From assembly GCA_020638735.1 (NCBI GenBank), contig JACKHZ010000014.1, positions 124,001-188,000 on the forward strand: a stretch of 64,000 nucleotides of DNA. Reading direction: 5' to 3'. How positions within the stretch are numbered: the first letter of the stretch is position 1; every line of letters starts with the position of its first letter. The notes under the pieces are model-generated. The model was given only the letters and a program-made list of their open reading frames with translations. It did not search any database and was not told the origin of the DNA. Below, piece after piece: positions 34,811 through 44,041 of this stretch. Origin of the DNA: Planctomycetota bacterium. GTDB taxonomy: Bacteria; Planctomycetota; UBA1135; UBA2386. A program made the translations under genes and the position numbers.

Positions 34811-37297
34811 TCAGCTGGTTGCCGGCGCCGTGTCCGCGGCCGGCTGCGGCGCCGGGCCCGCGGCGCTGCGCAGGTACTCTTCGAGCGTGAAGCTGTCGAC
34901 GGCGATCGCCTCGGCGCGGGCGGCTTCGGCGGCCTGAACCTGTTCGCGCTCGGCGGCGGTGACGATGCCTGCCTCGACCGCCTGGTCGAGCAACTGTGCG
35001 GGGCGCGCCTTCGGCAGCCGGCCTAGCTTGACGGCGTCCTTGAGTTTCTTCAGCACCGGTTCGGCGGCGGTGCAGGTGACCAGCGCGTGTTCGAGGCGGC
35101 CGAGCGCGCTCGCCGGGTCGTCCGGAACGAAGCAGTTGCCGGTGATCCGATCGCGTTGGGCGCCGGGCTGCAGCAGGGTCCGCGCTGCCCGCTGGCCGAC
35201 GCGGTCGTTGGGGCCGGTGCCGAGCGGGTTGAGCCGCGCGAACAGGCCCATCACCTTGCCGAGCGCGCCGCCCAGCACGGGCAGGCGCAGGTTCTGGTGG
35301 ATGCCGCAGCGCGCCTGCTGCATCTCGGCGAACGCGTGCTCGAGCGACCACTGCACCAGCGGCAGATCCTCGTGGCGGCGACCCTCGGCCTCGAAGCGGC
35401 GCAGCGTCGCAGCCGCCAGGAACATCCACGCGAACCAGTCTGCGTAGCGGCCGGTCAGCTTCTCCTTGCGCTTGAGGTCGCCCCCGAGCGCGCCCATCGC
35501 CACGTCGGCGAGAAGCGCGAACTCGGCCGAGGCCCAGTTGAGCCGCCGCCAGTAGCCGCGCACGGCGCCGCGTCCGGGCGCCCACGTCAGCAGGCCGCGG
35601 GTCGCGAACAGCAGCGTCGCGCGCACCGCGTTGCGCAGCACGTGGCCGAGGTGCGGCCAGAACGCGCGGTCGAACGCGACCGGGTCGTTCTGCGCGATCG
35701 CCTCGAGCTCCTTCAGCGCGTACGGGTGGCAGCGGATCGCGCCCTGGCCGAACACCATCAGCGTGCGGGTCAGGATGTTGGCGCCCTCGACGGTGATGCA
35801 GATCGGCGTGCCGGTGTAGGCGTTGGCGAGCAGGTTGCGGGGGCCGCGCGAGATGGCGGCGCCGCCCATGACGTCCATGCCGTCGTTGATCACCTTGCGC
35901 CACAGCTCGGTGGTCGCGTACTTGGCGATCGCGGTGACGACGGCGGGCTTGTGGCCTTCGTCGAGCGCGCCGTTGACGTAGCGTCGCGCGGCCTCGAGCA
36001 CGTAGGTCGAGCCGGCGATGCGCGCCAGCGGCTCCTCGATGCCCTCGAAGCGGCCGATCGCCAGGCCGAACTGCTGCCGCACCGCCGCGTAGGCGCCGAC
36101 GCAGCGCGCGGTCAGCTGTGCTCCGCCCGTGGCGGTGGCCGGCAGCGAGATGCCGCGGCCGGCGGCGAGGCAGTTCATCAGCATCGCCCAGCCGCGGCCG
36201 GCGCCGGCGGCGCCGCCGATGATCGCCTCGTCGAGCGGCAGCACGACGTCGCGGCCGCTGGTCGGGCAGTTGTAGAACGGCACGCCGAGCGGGTCGTGCC
36301 GGCGGCCGAGCACCACGCCCTGCGTGTCGGTCGGCACCAGCGCGCAGGTGATGCCGGGGCGCGGGCCCTTGCCGAGCAGGTTCTCCGGGTCGTGCAGCTG
36401 GCAGGCGAGGCCGAGCACGGTCGCCACCGCGGCCAGCGTGATGTAGCGCTTGTTCCACGACAGTCGCACCATCAGCCGCCCGTCCTCGGCGCGGAAGACC
36501 GTGCCGGTGGCGCTGATCGCGCCGGCGTCGGAGCCGGCGCCCGGTTCGGTCAGCGCGAAGCACGGCACCTGGCTGCCGTCGGCGAGCGCCGGCAGCCAGC
36601 GCTGCTTCTGCTCTGGTGTGCCGTAGTGCGACAGCAGTTCGGCCGGGCCGAGCGAGTTGGGCACCATGACGGTGATCGCCAGCGGCAGCGAACGCGACGC
36701 GAGCCGCTGCACGACCGCGCTGTTGGCCGACGCCGACATGCCGAGGCCGCCGTACTCCTTGGCGATGCACAGGCCGAAGAAGCGCTCGCGCTTCAGGTAG
36801 TCCCAGACCTCGGCCGGCAGGTCGCGCTGCTGGTAGACCTGCCAGTCGTCGGTCATCGCCGCGACGCGCGCGACCGGGCCGTCTAGGAAGTCGCGTTCGT
36901 CGGCGGTGAGATCGGGGTATTCGGCGGCGAGCAGCTTCGCCAGTGAGGGCTTGCCGCTGAACAATTCGCCGTCGAGCCAGACCGTGCCGGCGGCGATCGC
37001 CTCGCGTTCGGTGTCGCTGATCTGCGGCAGGAAGCCCCCCTTGCGCAGCACGTCGAGGATGCGGTCGCCGAGCAGCATGCGGCGCAGCGGTCGCACCAGC
37101 AGCACGGTCAGCGGCGTGAACACCGACAGCCACAGCCACCACGGCGCACCGAACGTCCAGCAGGCGACGATCAGCGCCGACGCCGTCACGAAGAGCGGGG
37201 CACCGACGAACAGCAGCGCGAGCAACGTCGCCACCGTCACGGCCGTGACGGTCCAGGTCGGGAGATCGCTCAGGGCGCCGAAGTGAAGGATGTCCAT
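34811..37297 (-). CDS. fadE: Acyl-CoA dehydrogenase, FadE type
   Basis: An 828-residue flavoprotein close in length to E. coli FadE (814). It has two N-terminal membrane helices (TVTAVTVATLLALLFV and VTASALIVACWTF), then the acyl-CoA dehydrogenase fold: FGLCIAKEYGGLG, FALTEPGAGSDAGAI (FAD/substrate loop), KRYITLAAVA, and the C-terminal VEGANILTRTLMVFGQGAIRCHPY. A FadE-specific C-terminal domain of about 300 residues follows. It catalyses the first oxidation of fatty acyl-CoA in beta-oxidation at the membrane. It is separated from dcd by 64 bases and is probably transcribed alone. Confidence 0.95.
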   Translation of the reverse strand: MDILHFGALSDLPTWTVTAVTVATLLALLFVGAPLFVTASALIVACWTFGAPWWLWLSVFTPLTVLLVRPLRRMLLGDRILDVLRKGGFLPQISDTEREAIAAGTVWLDGELFSGKPSLAKLLAAEYPDLTADERDFLDGPVARVAAMTDDWQVYQQRDLPAEVWDYLKRERFFGLCIAKEYGGLGMSASANSAVVQRLASRSLPLAITVMVPNSLGPAELLSHYGTPEQKQRWLPALADGSQVPCFALTEPGAGSDAGAISATGTVFRAEDGRLMVRLSWNKRYITLAAVATVLGLACQLHDPENLLGKGPRPGITCALVPTDTQGVVLGRRHDPLGVPFYNCPTSGRDVVLPLDEAIIGGAAGAGRGWAMLMNCLAAGRGISLPATATGGAQLTARCVGAYAAVRQQFGLAIGRFEGIEEPLARIAGSTYVLEAARRYVNGALDEGHKPAVVTAIAKYATTELWRKVINDGMDVMGGAAISRGPRNLLANAYTGTPICITVEGANILTRTLMVFGQGAIRCHPYALKELEAIAQNDPVAFDRAFWPHLGHVLRNAVRATLLFATRGLLTWAPGRGAVRGYWRRLNWASAEFALLADVAMGALGGDLKRKEKLTGRYADWFAWMFLAAATLRRFEAEGRRHEDLPLVQWSLEHAFAEMQQARCGIHQNLRLPVLGGALGKVMGLFARLNPLGTGPNDRVGQRAARTLLQPGAQRDRITGNCFVPDDPASALGRLEHALVTCTAAEPVLKKLKDAVKLGRLPKARPAQLLDQAVEAGIVTAAEREQVQAAEAARAEAIAVDSFTLEEYLRSAAGPAPQPAADTAPATS

Positions 37298-37556
37298 GGT
37301 GCTGCGGGGCGCCGATCGGGCGACCACATCAGGCCTATCGGCAGACCGCTCTTCTCTCCTAGTGCCTGCTTGCCGGCCGACTACAGGTCAGTGCGGCGAC
37401 GACGACCGGATGGCGTCGCCAGGGTCCGGGACCGCGCGACGTCCCGTGACGAGACCGGTGGCATCGGCGTCTCGCCGCGACGCGTCGTGGGGCGCTACGG
37501 TCAGGCTCCGCGACTGCCGACCTCCGGTGCACACACACACCGAGCGAGAGGTTCGC
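37298..37556. other. Divergent intergenic region between fadE and a small lipoprotein-like gene
   Basis: The 259 bases between the fadE start (minus) and the small exported protein (plus) have somewhat lower GC than their surroundings. No clear promoter pair or palindrome is seen. A short (AC)n run lies at about 37530-37540, just upstream of the plus-strand gene. Confidence 0.4.
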
Positions 37557-37967
37557 ATGAAGCTGCATCAGGTCTGGGCGTCGTTGGGGTTGTTCACGTT
37601 CTGCACGGCTTGCGGCACCGTCGGCGAGCACGCTTCGCCGCCGGAGTTGGAGTTCGCCGCGGCGCCGATGGTGGAGACCGCCAGCGTCGAGGACGAGGTC
37701 GCCGCTTCGTTCACGCTGCAGCAGCACTCGCGGCTCGGCGCCGGCACGTTCGTCGGCGACGTCTGGCTCGAGCAGCCGCGCATGGAGCTGGCGGGCGCAG
37801 GCGCCGAGCAGACGGTCATCGACGGCAACCTGACGCTCGCGAGCCAGTGCCGCGTCGAGCACCTGACCGTTACCGGCGATCTGATCTTCGCCGGCAACAA
37901 CGCCCGCGCGGTCGACGTGCGCTGCCTCGGCCAGGTACTCGACTACGGCACCTGCAACCGGCACTGA
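37557..37967 (+). CDS. Small exported protein, probable lipoprotein, with right-handed repeat-like strands
   Basis: A 136-residue protein. The N terminus is a signal peptide with a Cys after the hydrophobic core (LGLFTFCTACG); the lipobox is imperfect, so the lipoprotein call is tentative. The mature part has alternating short strands (GNLTLASQCRVEHLTVTGDLIF) like the coils of a parallel beta-helix, and ends with two Cys. I do not recognise a family. It is convergent with the secreted propeller-like gene (8-base gap). Confidence 0.6.
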   Translation: MKLHQVWASLGLFTFCTACGTVGEHASPPELEFAAAPMVETASVEDEVAASFTLQQHSRLGAGTFVGDVWLEQPRMELAGAGAEQTVIDGNLTLASQCRVEHLTVTGDLIFAGNNARAVDVRCLGQVLDYGTCNRH

Positions 37968-37975
37968 GCGGCAAC

Positions 37976-39049
37976 TCAGAAGCCGAACTGCACGACGACC
38001 GCGTCGGACAGCGACAGGCCGCCGGGCACGTTCTCCAGCACGGCGTGCTGCGCGAACAGCGCTGCCCCCGGCCAGCCGTCGAGGATCGGCACCTGTAGGT
38101 CCAGCGTCGCCGGGAAGGTTGCGCTGGTCAGGGTCACCATCATCACGTCAGGGCTGACGTAGAGCGTGCAGCCCGAGGTGCCGAACACCGCGTCGACGCT
38201 GACCGGTAGCGGCAGGGCGCCGTACTGGGTGTTGCTGAGGCCGAACAGGACCAGGCCGATCGCGCTGGCCTCGTGATTGGTCGATTGCAGGTTGAGCGGC
38301 GCGCCGATGCCGCCGCTGATGACGGCGCTGGAGGTCACCAGTCCGCCGAGCCCGTCGCAGCCGCTGCCGAAGTTGCGCACGTAGTCCTGCAGCGGCTCGG
38401 CGCCGCGCATGCCGCCGAGGCCGGCGCCGCCGATCAGCGTCGGCAAACCGGTCGCAGGCGCGATCGCGAACAGCTGGCTGCTGCCGCCGACCAGCTGGCC
38501 GTCGGCGCGGCGGGCCAGCCACTGAACGTCGGCGCCGTTGGTGCCGACAGCCGGGTCGACGTCGGTGCCGGCGCCGGTCACAGCGTCGACAAGCAGCAGA
38601 CCGGCGAACACGTCCCAGGCGTACAGCTGGCCGCCGAGAGAGCAGAGCGACTGCACCGCGGAGAACCCGACCGTGCCGACCAGCGTGTCCGCGCCGGTGG
38701 CGAGGTCGATGGTGACGAGATCGTCGCCGCCTTCGCGGATGGCGAACATCTGGCCTTCGTGCCAGGCCATACCGCGCAGGTCCGCGGTCGGACCGACGCT
38801 GGTCGCGCTGCCGGTGGTCGGGTCGATCGTCGCCAGCTCCCACGTGCCGACGGGCCGGATCGCGGTCCACAGCGTGCCGTCGGCGTCGCGGGCCAGGGCG
38901 TTCATGTTGCCGCCCGCCCAGCCGATCGTCTGGCCGACGCCGGTGAACGAATCGAAGGCGACGACCGAGCCTGTCCAGGTCACGCCGATCATGTCCTGGG
39001 CGGCGACGGGGGCGAGAGCGAACAGGGCGGCGAGCAGGGTGTGGCGCAT
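37976..39049 (-). CDS. Secreted beta-propeller-like protein with conserved C-terminal domain
   Basis: A 357-residue exported protein (signal peptide ending VAAQ). Residues 25-220 contain repeated strand units of the type WTAIRPVGTWELATIDPTTG, each with a DxxTG turn, as in beta-propeller WD/YVTN-like domains. From about residue 230 an FGSGCDGLGG segment begins a roughly 125-residue domain with a second Cys in FGTSGCTLYVSPD and an AALFAQHAVLENV segment. A very similar C-terminal module, with two Cys and that order of motifs, recurs in many exported proteins of some planctomycetes; I infer it is a surface-attachment or sorting-related module. No catalytic residues are recognised. Confidence 0.65.
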   Translation of the reverse strand: MRHTLLAALFALAPVAAQDMIGVTWTGSVVAFDSFTGVGQTIGWAGGNMNALARDADGTLWTAIRPVGTWELATIDPTTGSATSVGPTADLRGMAWHEGQMFAIREGGDDLVTIDLATGADTLVGTVGFSAVQSLCSLGGQLYAWDVFAGLLLVDAVTGAGTDVDPAVGTNGADVQWLARRADGQLVGGSSQLFAIAPATGLPTLIGGAGLGGMRGAEPLQDYVRNFGSGCDGLGGLVTSSAVISGGIGAPLNLQSTNHEASAIGLVLFGLSNTQYGALPLPVSVDAVFGTSGCTLYVSPDVMMVTLTSATFPATLDLQVPILDGWPGAALFAQHAVLENVPGGLSLSDAVVVQFGF

Positions 39050-39119
39050 GGTGGGAATCTCGTTCGCCCGGCTAGACGAGATCCCGGCGCCGGCCCCTTC
39101 ACGCTCGCTCGAAACGACG

Positions 39120-40139
39120 TCAGGGATCGCGGCGCAGCTCGCGCGCTGCTCTCAGCACCGGGTCCCACTGGAACGCCGGCCCCGGGTCCTGCTTGTTCTT
39201 CTGCACGTGGAAGTGTCCGACGATGCCGTCGAAGGCCCTCAGCTCTGGCGCCGGCAGCACGTGGTCGATGACATCGCCGTCGGGCTCTCGGGGGGCGTCC
39301 AGCCGGATGCGCGGCAGGGCTCGGTTGAGCCCGGCCATCAGGCGCGCCAGAGCGGCGTACTGCTGCGGCGTGTAGTCGACCATGTGCCAGGTCTTGCCCT
39401 GCACCTCGCCGGTGACGATGCCCGGCCGCGCGGGGCGGGCGACGAAGTCGCGGGGCAGCCCGGTCTCGGTCATCCACTGGGGGAACTTCTGCTTCCAGCC
39501 GAGCTCGTCGCGCTCGTACCAGACGGCCATCGCGGCGTTCATCGGCTGCGGGTAGGCGCCGGGATGGGCGATCTCGACGCCGACCGAGAAGTCGTTGGCG
39601 ATCGTCGCGTGCCAGGCCTTGTCGCGCAGATCGAGCGTCTGGTAGATCGTGCCGTCGAGGTCGAGCATGAAGTGCACCGACAGGCCGCGCACGTCCTGCA
39701 GCACCTTGAAGCACTGCCGCGAGCAGCCGCAGACGTCGAAGTGCACGACGAACTGGTGCACGACCTCGCTCAGTTCGGCCAACGACAGCCTGTCAGCGTG
39801 AGCTGCAAGCCGCGCAGGCAGGCCGCCGCGCACGTCGTAGCGCTGCTTGCCGTCGGCCGGTTCGTTGCGATCGAAGTGCTTGCCGCGCAGGTAGGCGCTA
39901 TAGCCGTCGGGCTCCTGCCAGGTGACGACGCGGGTGCCGATCGGGAAGCGCTCGCCTGCGACGACGATCCAGTCCGGACCGGCGCTCGCCGGCGCGGTCG
40001 CGGCTGGCCGTGGCTCGTCGCTCGGCGCCGGTCCGCGGGGCGGCGCGCCGCAGCGTGCGAACAGCACTACGGTGCTGGCGAGCCCGAGGCCCGTGCAGAA
40101 GAGGCGGCGGCGCGTGGCGCGCGGCGTGGCGTTGGTCAT
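39120..40139 (-). CDS. Exported N-acetylmuramoyl-L-alanine amidase (Ami_2/AmpD-like)
   Basis: A 339-residue protein. The N terminus (RRRLFCTGLGLASTVV) looks like a twin-arginine signal ending in a Cys (FARCG), suggesting an exported lipoprotein. The Ami_2 domain has a zinc His in QFVVHFDVCG, a second in KAWHATIANDFSVGVEI and a third region GHFHVQKNKQDPGPAF, where AmpD-type enzymes carry the last His and the KxDPGP motif. It would cut the bond between muramic acid and the stem peptide. ATG 40139 overlaps the stop of the upstream amidase-signature gene, so the two are coupled. Confidence 0.82.
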   Translation of the reverse strand: MTNATPRATRRRLFCTGLGLASTVVLFARCGAPPRGPAPSDEPRPAATAPASAGPDWIVVAGERFPIGTRVVTWQEPDGYSAYLRGKHFDRNEPADGKQRYDVRGGLPARLAAHADRLSLAELSEVVHQFVVHFDVCGCSRQCFKVLQDVRGLSVHFMLDLDGTIYQTLDLRDKAWHATIANDFSVGVEIAHPGAYPQPMNAAMAVWYERDELGWKQKFPQWMTETGLPRDFVARPARPGIVTGEVQGKTWHMVDYTPQQYAALARLMAGLNRALPRIRLDAPREPDGDVIDHVLPAPELRAFDGIVGHFHVQKNKQDPGPAFQWDPVLRAARELRRDP

Positions 40140-41800
40140 AGGTCGGTCAGCGCGGGGCGTTGCAGATGGAACCTCGTGACGCGTTGCCACGCGTCGGCGG
40201 TGCGAAGCAGGGGGGCCTCGCCGTCGAGCCGGCCGACCAGCGCCAGCATCCTCGGGCGTCCGCCTTCGCGCTCGACGTCGCCGTGGGCCATCGGCAGCAC
40301 GTAGGTCGGGTGTCCGGTTAGGTTGGTTGCGGTCAGCGTCGGTCCGCCGTGCGTCGGCGCGACCAACACGTCGATGCCGTCGAGTGCGGTGCGCATCTCG
40401 TCCATCAGCTGTTGCCGCCGGCGGCTCGCCTGCAGGAACTCCACGGCGGGGATCGTGCGCGCGGCGCGGAACTGGTTGGGCCAGTCGTGGTCATCCTGGC
40501 CAGGAAGGTCGTCCACCAGCCGATCGCGCGTGAAGGCGTCGAACGCCGCGGCGGCTTCCGCGTGCAGCATCAGCAGCATCGCCTCGTATGGCGCGTCGGG
40601 CAGCGTGACCGGCCGCGGGGCCGCGCCGGCGCGCTCCGCGAGCCACTGCAGGAAGTTGGTCTGATCATCGTCGCTGGGGAACCGGTCCAGCTGCAGCACG
40701 CCGAAGCGCAGCCCATCCAGGCTCTCTCCAGCCGCCGGGGTCCAGCGAAACGAGGTGTCGCGCGCCGCCGGGTCGCGGCCGTCGGTCCCGCGGATGGCGT
40801 CGAACACGAGGCCGGCATCGATCGCGGTGCGCGCGATCACCCCGACCTTGTCCATGGTCCACGACAGCGGCATCGCGCCGTAGCGGCTCACGGCGCCGAA
40901 GCTCGGCCGCAGCCCGGCGACCCCGCACCGGGCGCACGGCGAGACGATCGAGCCGAGCGTCTCGGTGCCTAGTGCGAACGGCAGCAGCCCGGCGGCGACC
41001 GCGCTGGCGGATCCGGCGGACGAGCCGCTCGAGCCCTGGTCGGGGCGGAACGGGTTGCGGGTGCGGCCGCCGTGCCAGACGTCGCCCATCGCCAGCGCGC
41101 CGAGCGACAGCTTGGCGACCAGCACGGCGCCGGCTTCGTGCAGCCGTGCCAGCGGCGTGGCCGTCGCGTTCCAGACGTGGTCGGCGAACGGCCGGCAACC
41201 GAACGTGGTCGGGGCCGAGGGCCACGCGAACAGGTCCTTCGCGCCGTAGGGGATGCCGTGCAGGGGGCCGCGCACGCGGCCGACCTTGCGCTCGGCGTCG
41301 AGTTGGTCGGCGCGCGCCAGCGCCTCGTCGGCGAGCAGCGTGACGACGCAGAGCAGGTCCGGATCGAACCGCCGCAGCCGGGCGATCGACAGTTCGGTCA
41401 GGCGACGGGAGGTGACCTTGCCCTGTTGCAGGAGGCTGGCGAGCTCCCAGACCGATGCGAAGGCCAGGTCTCGATCGTCGGCGGGCAATGCGGCGTCGCC
41501 GGCGGTGGCGGCGGCGGCGTTCGGACCGGTGGCCGTCGGCCGCGTCGCGCCGGGGTGCGTCGACGCGTGAGGGTCGAAGTGGCAGCACGGCGGCAGCTCG
41601 AACGGCGGCGACACCGAGCGAAGAGCCGCGTAGTCGGAGCGCAGCGCGGCGAGCTGCCCGGCGGCCTGGGCGCGCTCTTCGTCGCGGAACCCGAGCCCGG
41701 TCAGGCGCGCGAAAGCCGCCATGTCGTCGGCGTCGTCCGGGGCCAGGCAGCTCGCGAGCGGCGCGGCGCCGGCGGCCAGCAGGAAGGAGCGTCGGTCCAT
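40136..41800 (-). CDS. Exported amidase-signature (GatA-like) hydrolase
   Basis: A 554-residue protein. The N terminus (DRRSFLLAAGAAPLASC) combines a twin-arginine-like motif with a lipobox (Leu-Ala-Ser-Cys18). The amidase-signature core begins at about 110: the catalytic Lys lies in GIPYGAKDLFAW, the GSSGSSAGSASAVAAG loop carries the cis-Ser, and the nucleophile Ser is in LGTETLGSIVSPC. Cytoplasmic GatA is excluded by the signal and by the absence of gatB and gatC. The substrate is unknown; a cell-wall or peptide amide is plausible because it is coupled (ATGA) to a peptidoglycan amidase. Confidence 0.82.
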   Translation of the reverse strand: MDRRSFLLAAGAAPLASCLAPDDADDMAAFARLTGLGFRDEERAQAAGQLAALRSDYAALRSVSPPFELPPCCHFDPHASTHPGATRPTATGPNAAAATAGDAALPADDRDLAFASVWELASLLQQGKVTSRRLTELSIARLRRFDPDLLCVVTLLADEALARADQLDAERKVGRVRGPLHGIPYGAKDLFAWPSAPTTFGCRPFADHVWNATATPLARLHEAGAVLVAKLSLGALAMGDVWHGGRTRNPFRPDQGSSGSSAGSASAVAAGLLPFALGTETLGSIVSPCARCGVAGLRPSFGAVSRYGAMPLSWTMDKVGVIARTAIDAGLVFDAIRGTDGRDPAARDTSFRWTPAAGESLDGLRFGVLQLDRFPSDDDQTNFLQWLAERAGAAPRPVTLPDAPYEAMLLMLHAEAAAAFDAFTRDRLVDDLPGQDDHDWPNQFRAARTIPAVEFLQASRRRQQLMDEMRTALDGIDVLVAPTHGGPTLTATNLTGHPTYVLPMAHGDVEREGGRPRMLALVGRLDGEAPLLRTADAWQRVTRFHLQRPALTDL

Positions 41801-41927
41801 GGCGGGGAGGCTGTCGTGGATGCGGAAGCCGGTCGCGGCGACAGAAGGCGGGAGGCGCAGGCCACCTCGCGCGATTAGTGTGGGCCGATCATGGCCTGAC
41901 GCGGCCCCGATACCAAACCAGACCCGC

Positions 41928-43559
41928 ATGCTCCTGAAGAACCTCCCCGTCGTCCTGTTCGCCACCGTCGCACTCGGCCAGTCGCCGCCGGCGAGCAACC
42001 CGGATGCGCCGCAGCCGCCCGGGCCGATGGGCACGATCCACGTCGCCGAGCTGAAGCGGCACGCGACCTTCCTCGCCTCCGACGAACTCGGCGGGCGGTT
42101 GACCGGTTCGCCCGGGCAGGAGGCCGCGGCGAAGTACATCGCCGAGCACTTCGCGCAGCTCGGCCTCGAGCCGCTCGGCGACCTCGAGCCGACTGCCGGG
42201 GGCGAGCGGGCGAAGCGCTCGTTCTTCCAGCGCTACGGCCTCAAGCGCACCCATACGCGCGACGAGACCGCGCTGACGTTCGGCGCCACGACGCGCAAGG
42301 ACGGCTTCGCGGTGCTCGGCGCGCAGGCGACGGACGTGACCGTCGAGGGCACCCTGCGCTGGTGCGGTCTGGGGCGCACGCGCGGCAGCGAACCGGACGT
42401 GCCGACCGAGGAGTCGCTCGACGGTCGCATCGCGGTGGTGGCGATCAAGCCGCCGCGCGGCAAGGTCCAGGGCGACCTCAGCGTGGAGCAGAAGTTCGGC
42501 ATGTCGTTCGGCGTGTTCGGCCAGTTCGGCCGGACCGCCAAGGCGCTGGCCAAGAAGGGGGCCGGTGCGGTGTTGTTCGTGCAGCACGAGGATCCGATCG
42601 GTCTCTGCGACGTGCTCAACTACCTGGCCCTGGCGCCGGGAAAGGACAGCGTCGAAGCCAATTTCCCCGGCGCCGATCCGGGCATGGGAGGTCTCGGCCG
42701 CATGGGCGGGGGAGGCGACGTGCCGACGCTGGTGATGTCGGTGTCCGCGAGCCTCGAGTTGGCCAAGGCGCTGGGCGTCGACCTCGCTGCGTTCGCCGCG
42801 GAGCCGACGCCGCAGGAGGCGAAGGTCGACGTCGCGGGCAAGTTGCGGCTGGCGATCGCCTACGATCCGGAAGCGACCGCCAGCAACGTCGTCGCGGTGC
42901 TGCGCGGCAGCGACCCGCAGCTCGCCGACGAGGCGATCGTCTACTCGGCGCACATGGATCATGTCGGGCGCCGAATGGACGGAGAGGTCTTCAACGGCGC
43001 CGACGACAACGCGTCAGGGTCATCCGGCCTGATGGCGATCGCCAGTGCCTACGCCAAGGCCGCCGAGCGGCCCCGGCGCAGCATCATCTTCCTGTCGGTG
43101 TCGGGCGAGGAGCTCGGCCTGTGGGGCTCACAGTACTACTCGGACAACCCGACCTGGCCGTTGGACAAGATCGTCGCCGACATCAACACCGACATGATCG
43201 GTCGCAGTGGTCCTGAGTCGGGCCCGACCGAGGTCACCGTCACGCCGAGCTTCCGCCACGCCAAGTACTCGACCTTGGCGCGCGACGCAGCGGGCTTCGC
43301 CGCTGTCTTGGGGGCCACGTTCACCGACGGCGACAAGTACTACACGCGCAGCGATCACTACAACTTCGCCAAGAAGGGGGTGCCGGTTGTGTTCTTCTGC
43401 AACGGCGAACACGAGGACTACCATCAGGTGACCGACGAGGTCGACAAGCTCGACTTCCCGAAGATGGAACGCATCGCCAGGCTCGCGTTCTGGACGGGTT
43501 GGCACACCGCGAACGCCGACGAACGGCCGCGCACCATCGGCCGGCAGGAGCAGTGGTGA
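41928..43559 (+). CDS. Exported M28-family zinc peptidase with PA insert
   Basis: A 543-residue exported enzyme (signal peptide VVLFATVALGQ). The region around residues 150-300 with a GRIAVVAIKPPRG stretch and GAGAVLFVQH is a PA (protease-associated) insert. The M28 core has the zinc ligands in order: AHMDHVG, GADDNASGSSG, SGEELGLWGS, INTDMIG and SDHYNF. This matches aminopeptidase-type members of the family. It is divergent from the amidase gene and ends in a GTGA overlap with the CoA-binding gene. Confidence 0.92.
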   Translation: MLLKNLPVVLFATVALGQSPPASNPDAPQPPGPMGTIHVAELKRHATFLASDELGGRLTGSPGQEAAAKYIAEHFAQLGLEPLGDLEPTAGGERAKRSFFQRYGLKRTHTRDETALTFGATTRKDGFAVLGAQATDVTVEGTLRWCGLGRTRGSEPDVPTEESLDGRIAVVAIKPPRGKVQGDLSVEQKFGMSFGVFGQFGRTAKALAKKGAGAVLFVQHEDPIGLCDVLNYLALAPGKDSVEANFPGADPGMGGLGRMGGGGDVPTLVMSVSASLELAKALGVDLAAFAAEPTPQEAKVDVAGKLRLAIAYDPEATASNVVAVLRGSDPQLADEAIVYSAHMDHVGRRMDGEVFNGADDNASGSSGLMAIASAYAKAAERPRRSIIFLSVSGEELGLWGSQYYSDNPTWPLDKIVADINTDMIGRSGPESGPTEVTVTPSFRHAKYSTLARDAAGFAAVLGATFTDGDKYYTRSDHYNFAKKGVPVVFFCNGEHEDYHQVTDEVDKLDFPKMERIARLAFWTGWHTANADERPRTIGRQEQW

Positions 43560-43960
43560 AGCGGCCGGCGTTCGTCGATCAGTTCCTGTCGTCCGGTGCG
43601 TTCGCCGTGGTCGGTGCCTCGCAGGACCGCGCCAAGTACGGCAACAAGGTGCTGCGGTGTTACCGGCAGCACGGTCTGCAGGTGGTAGGGGTGCATCCCA
43701 AGCTGACGGAGGTCGAGGGGGTGCCCTGCTACGCGACCCTGCGAGACGTTCCCGGCGCCGCACCCTCGGTCTCCGTGGTCGCGCCTCCCGCGGCCGCGCG
43801 CGGCATCGTCGACGACGCGATAGCGCGTGGAGTCCGACACCTGTGGTTCCAGCCCGGTGCCGAGCGCGACGACGCCACCGCGGCGGCGCGGGCGGCGGGC
43901 CTGGAGGTCATCGCTGGCGGCCCTTGCCTGTTGGTTGCGCTGGGGTTCCGAGACGTCTAG
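43556..43960 (+). CDS. CoA-binding domain protein (YccU-like)
   Basis: A 134-residue Rossmann-type CoA-binding (CoA_binding_2) protein. FAVVGASQDRAKYGNKVLR carries the nucleotide-binding loop, VVGVHPKLTEVEGVPCYATL the second strand with the conserved Pro, and FQPGAERDDA precedes the terminal LEVIAGGPCL. The length is normal for the family. It starts with GTG 43556, overlapping the peptidase stop (GTGA). The precise role is unknown; such proteins are thought to sense or carry CoA. Confidence 0.9.
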   Translation: MKRPAFVDQFLSSGAFAVVGASQDRAKYGNKVLRCYRQHGLQVVGVHPKLTEVEGVPCYATLRDVPGAAPSVSVVAPPAAARGIVDDAIARGVRHLWFQPGAERDDATAAARAAGLEVIAGGPCLLVALGFRDV

Positions 43961-44041
43961 CGCCCTGCGCCGAGCGGCCCTTCGCAGCTGCGAACCAGGA
44001 CGCATTGGTCTCGGGCGCGGCCAGGAGTTACTCTGCGCTGG

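Noticed and set aside
40136..41800. Glutamyl-tRNA amidotransferase subunit A (gatA)
   Set aside because: The twin-arginine/lipobox signal and the absence of gatB and gatC argue against a cytoplasmic tRNA-charging role.
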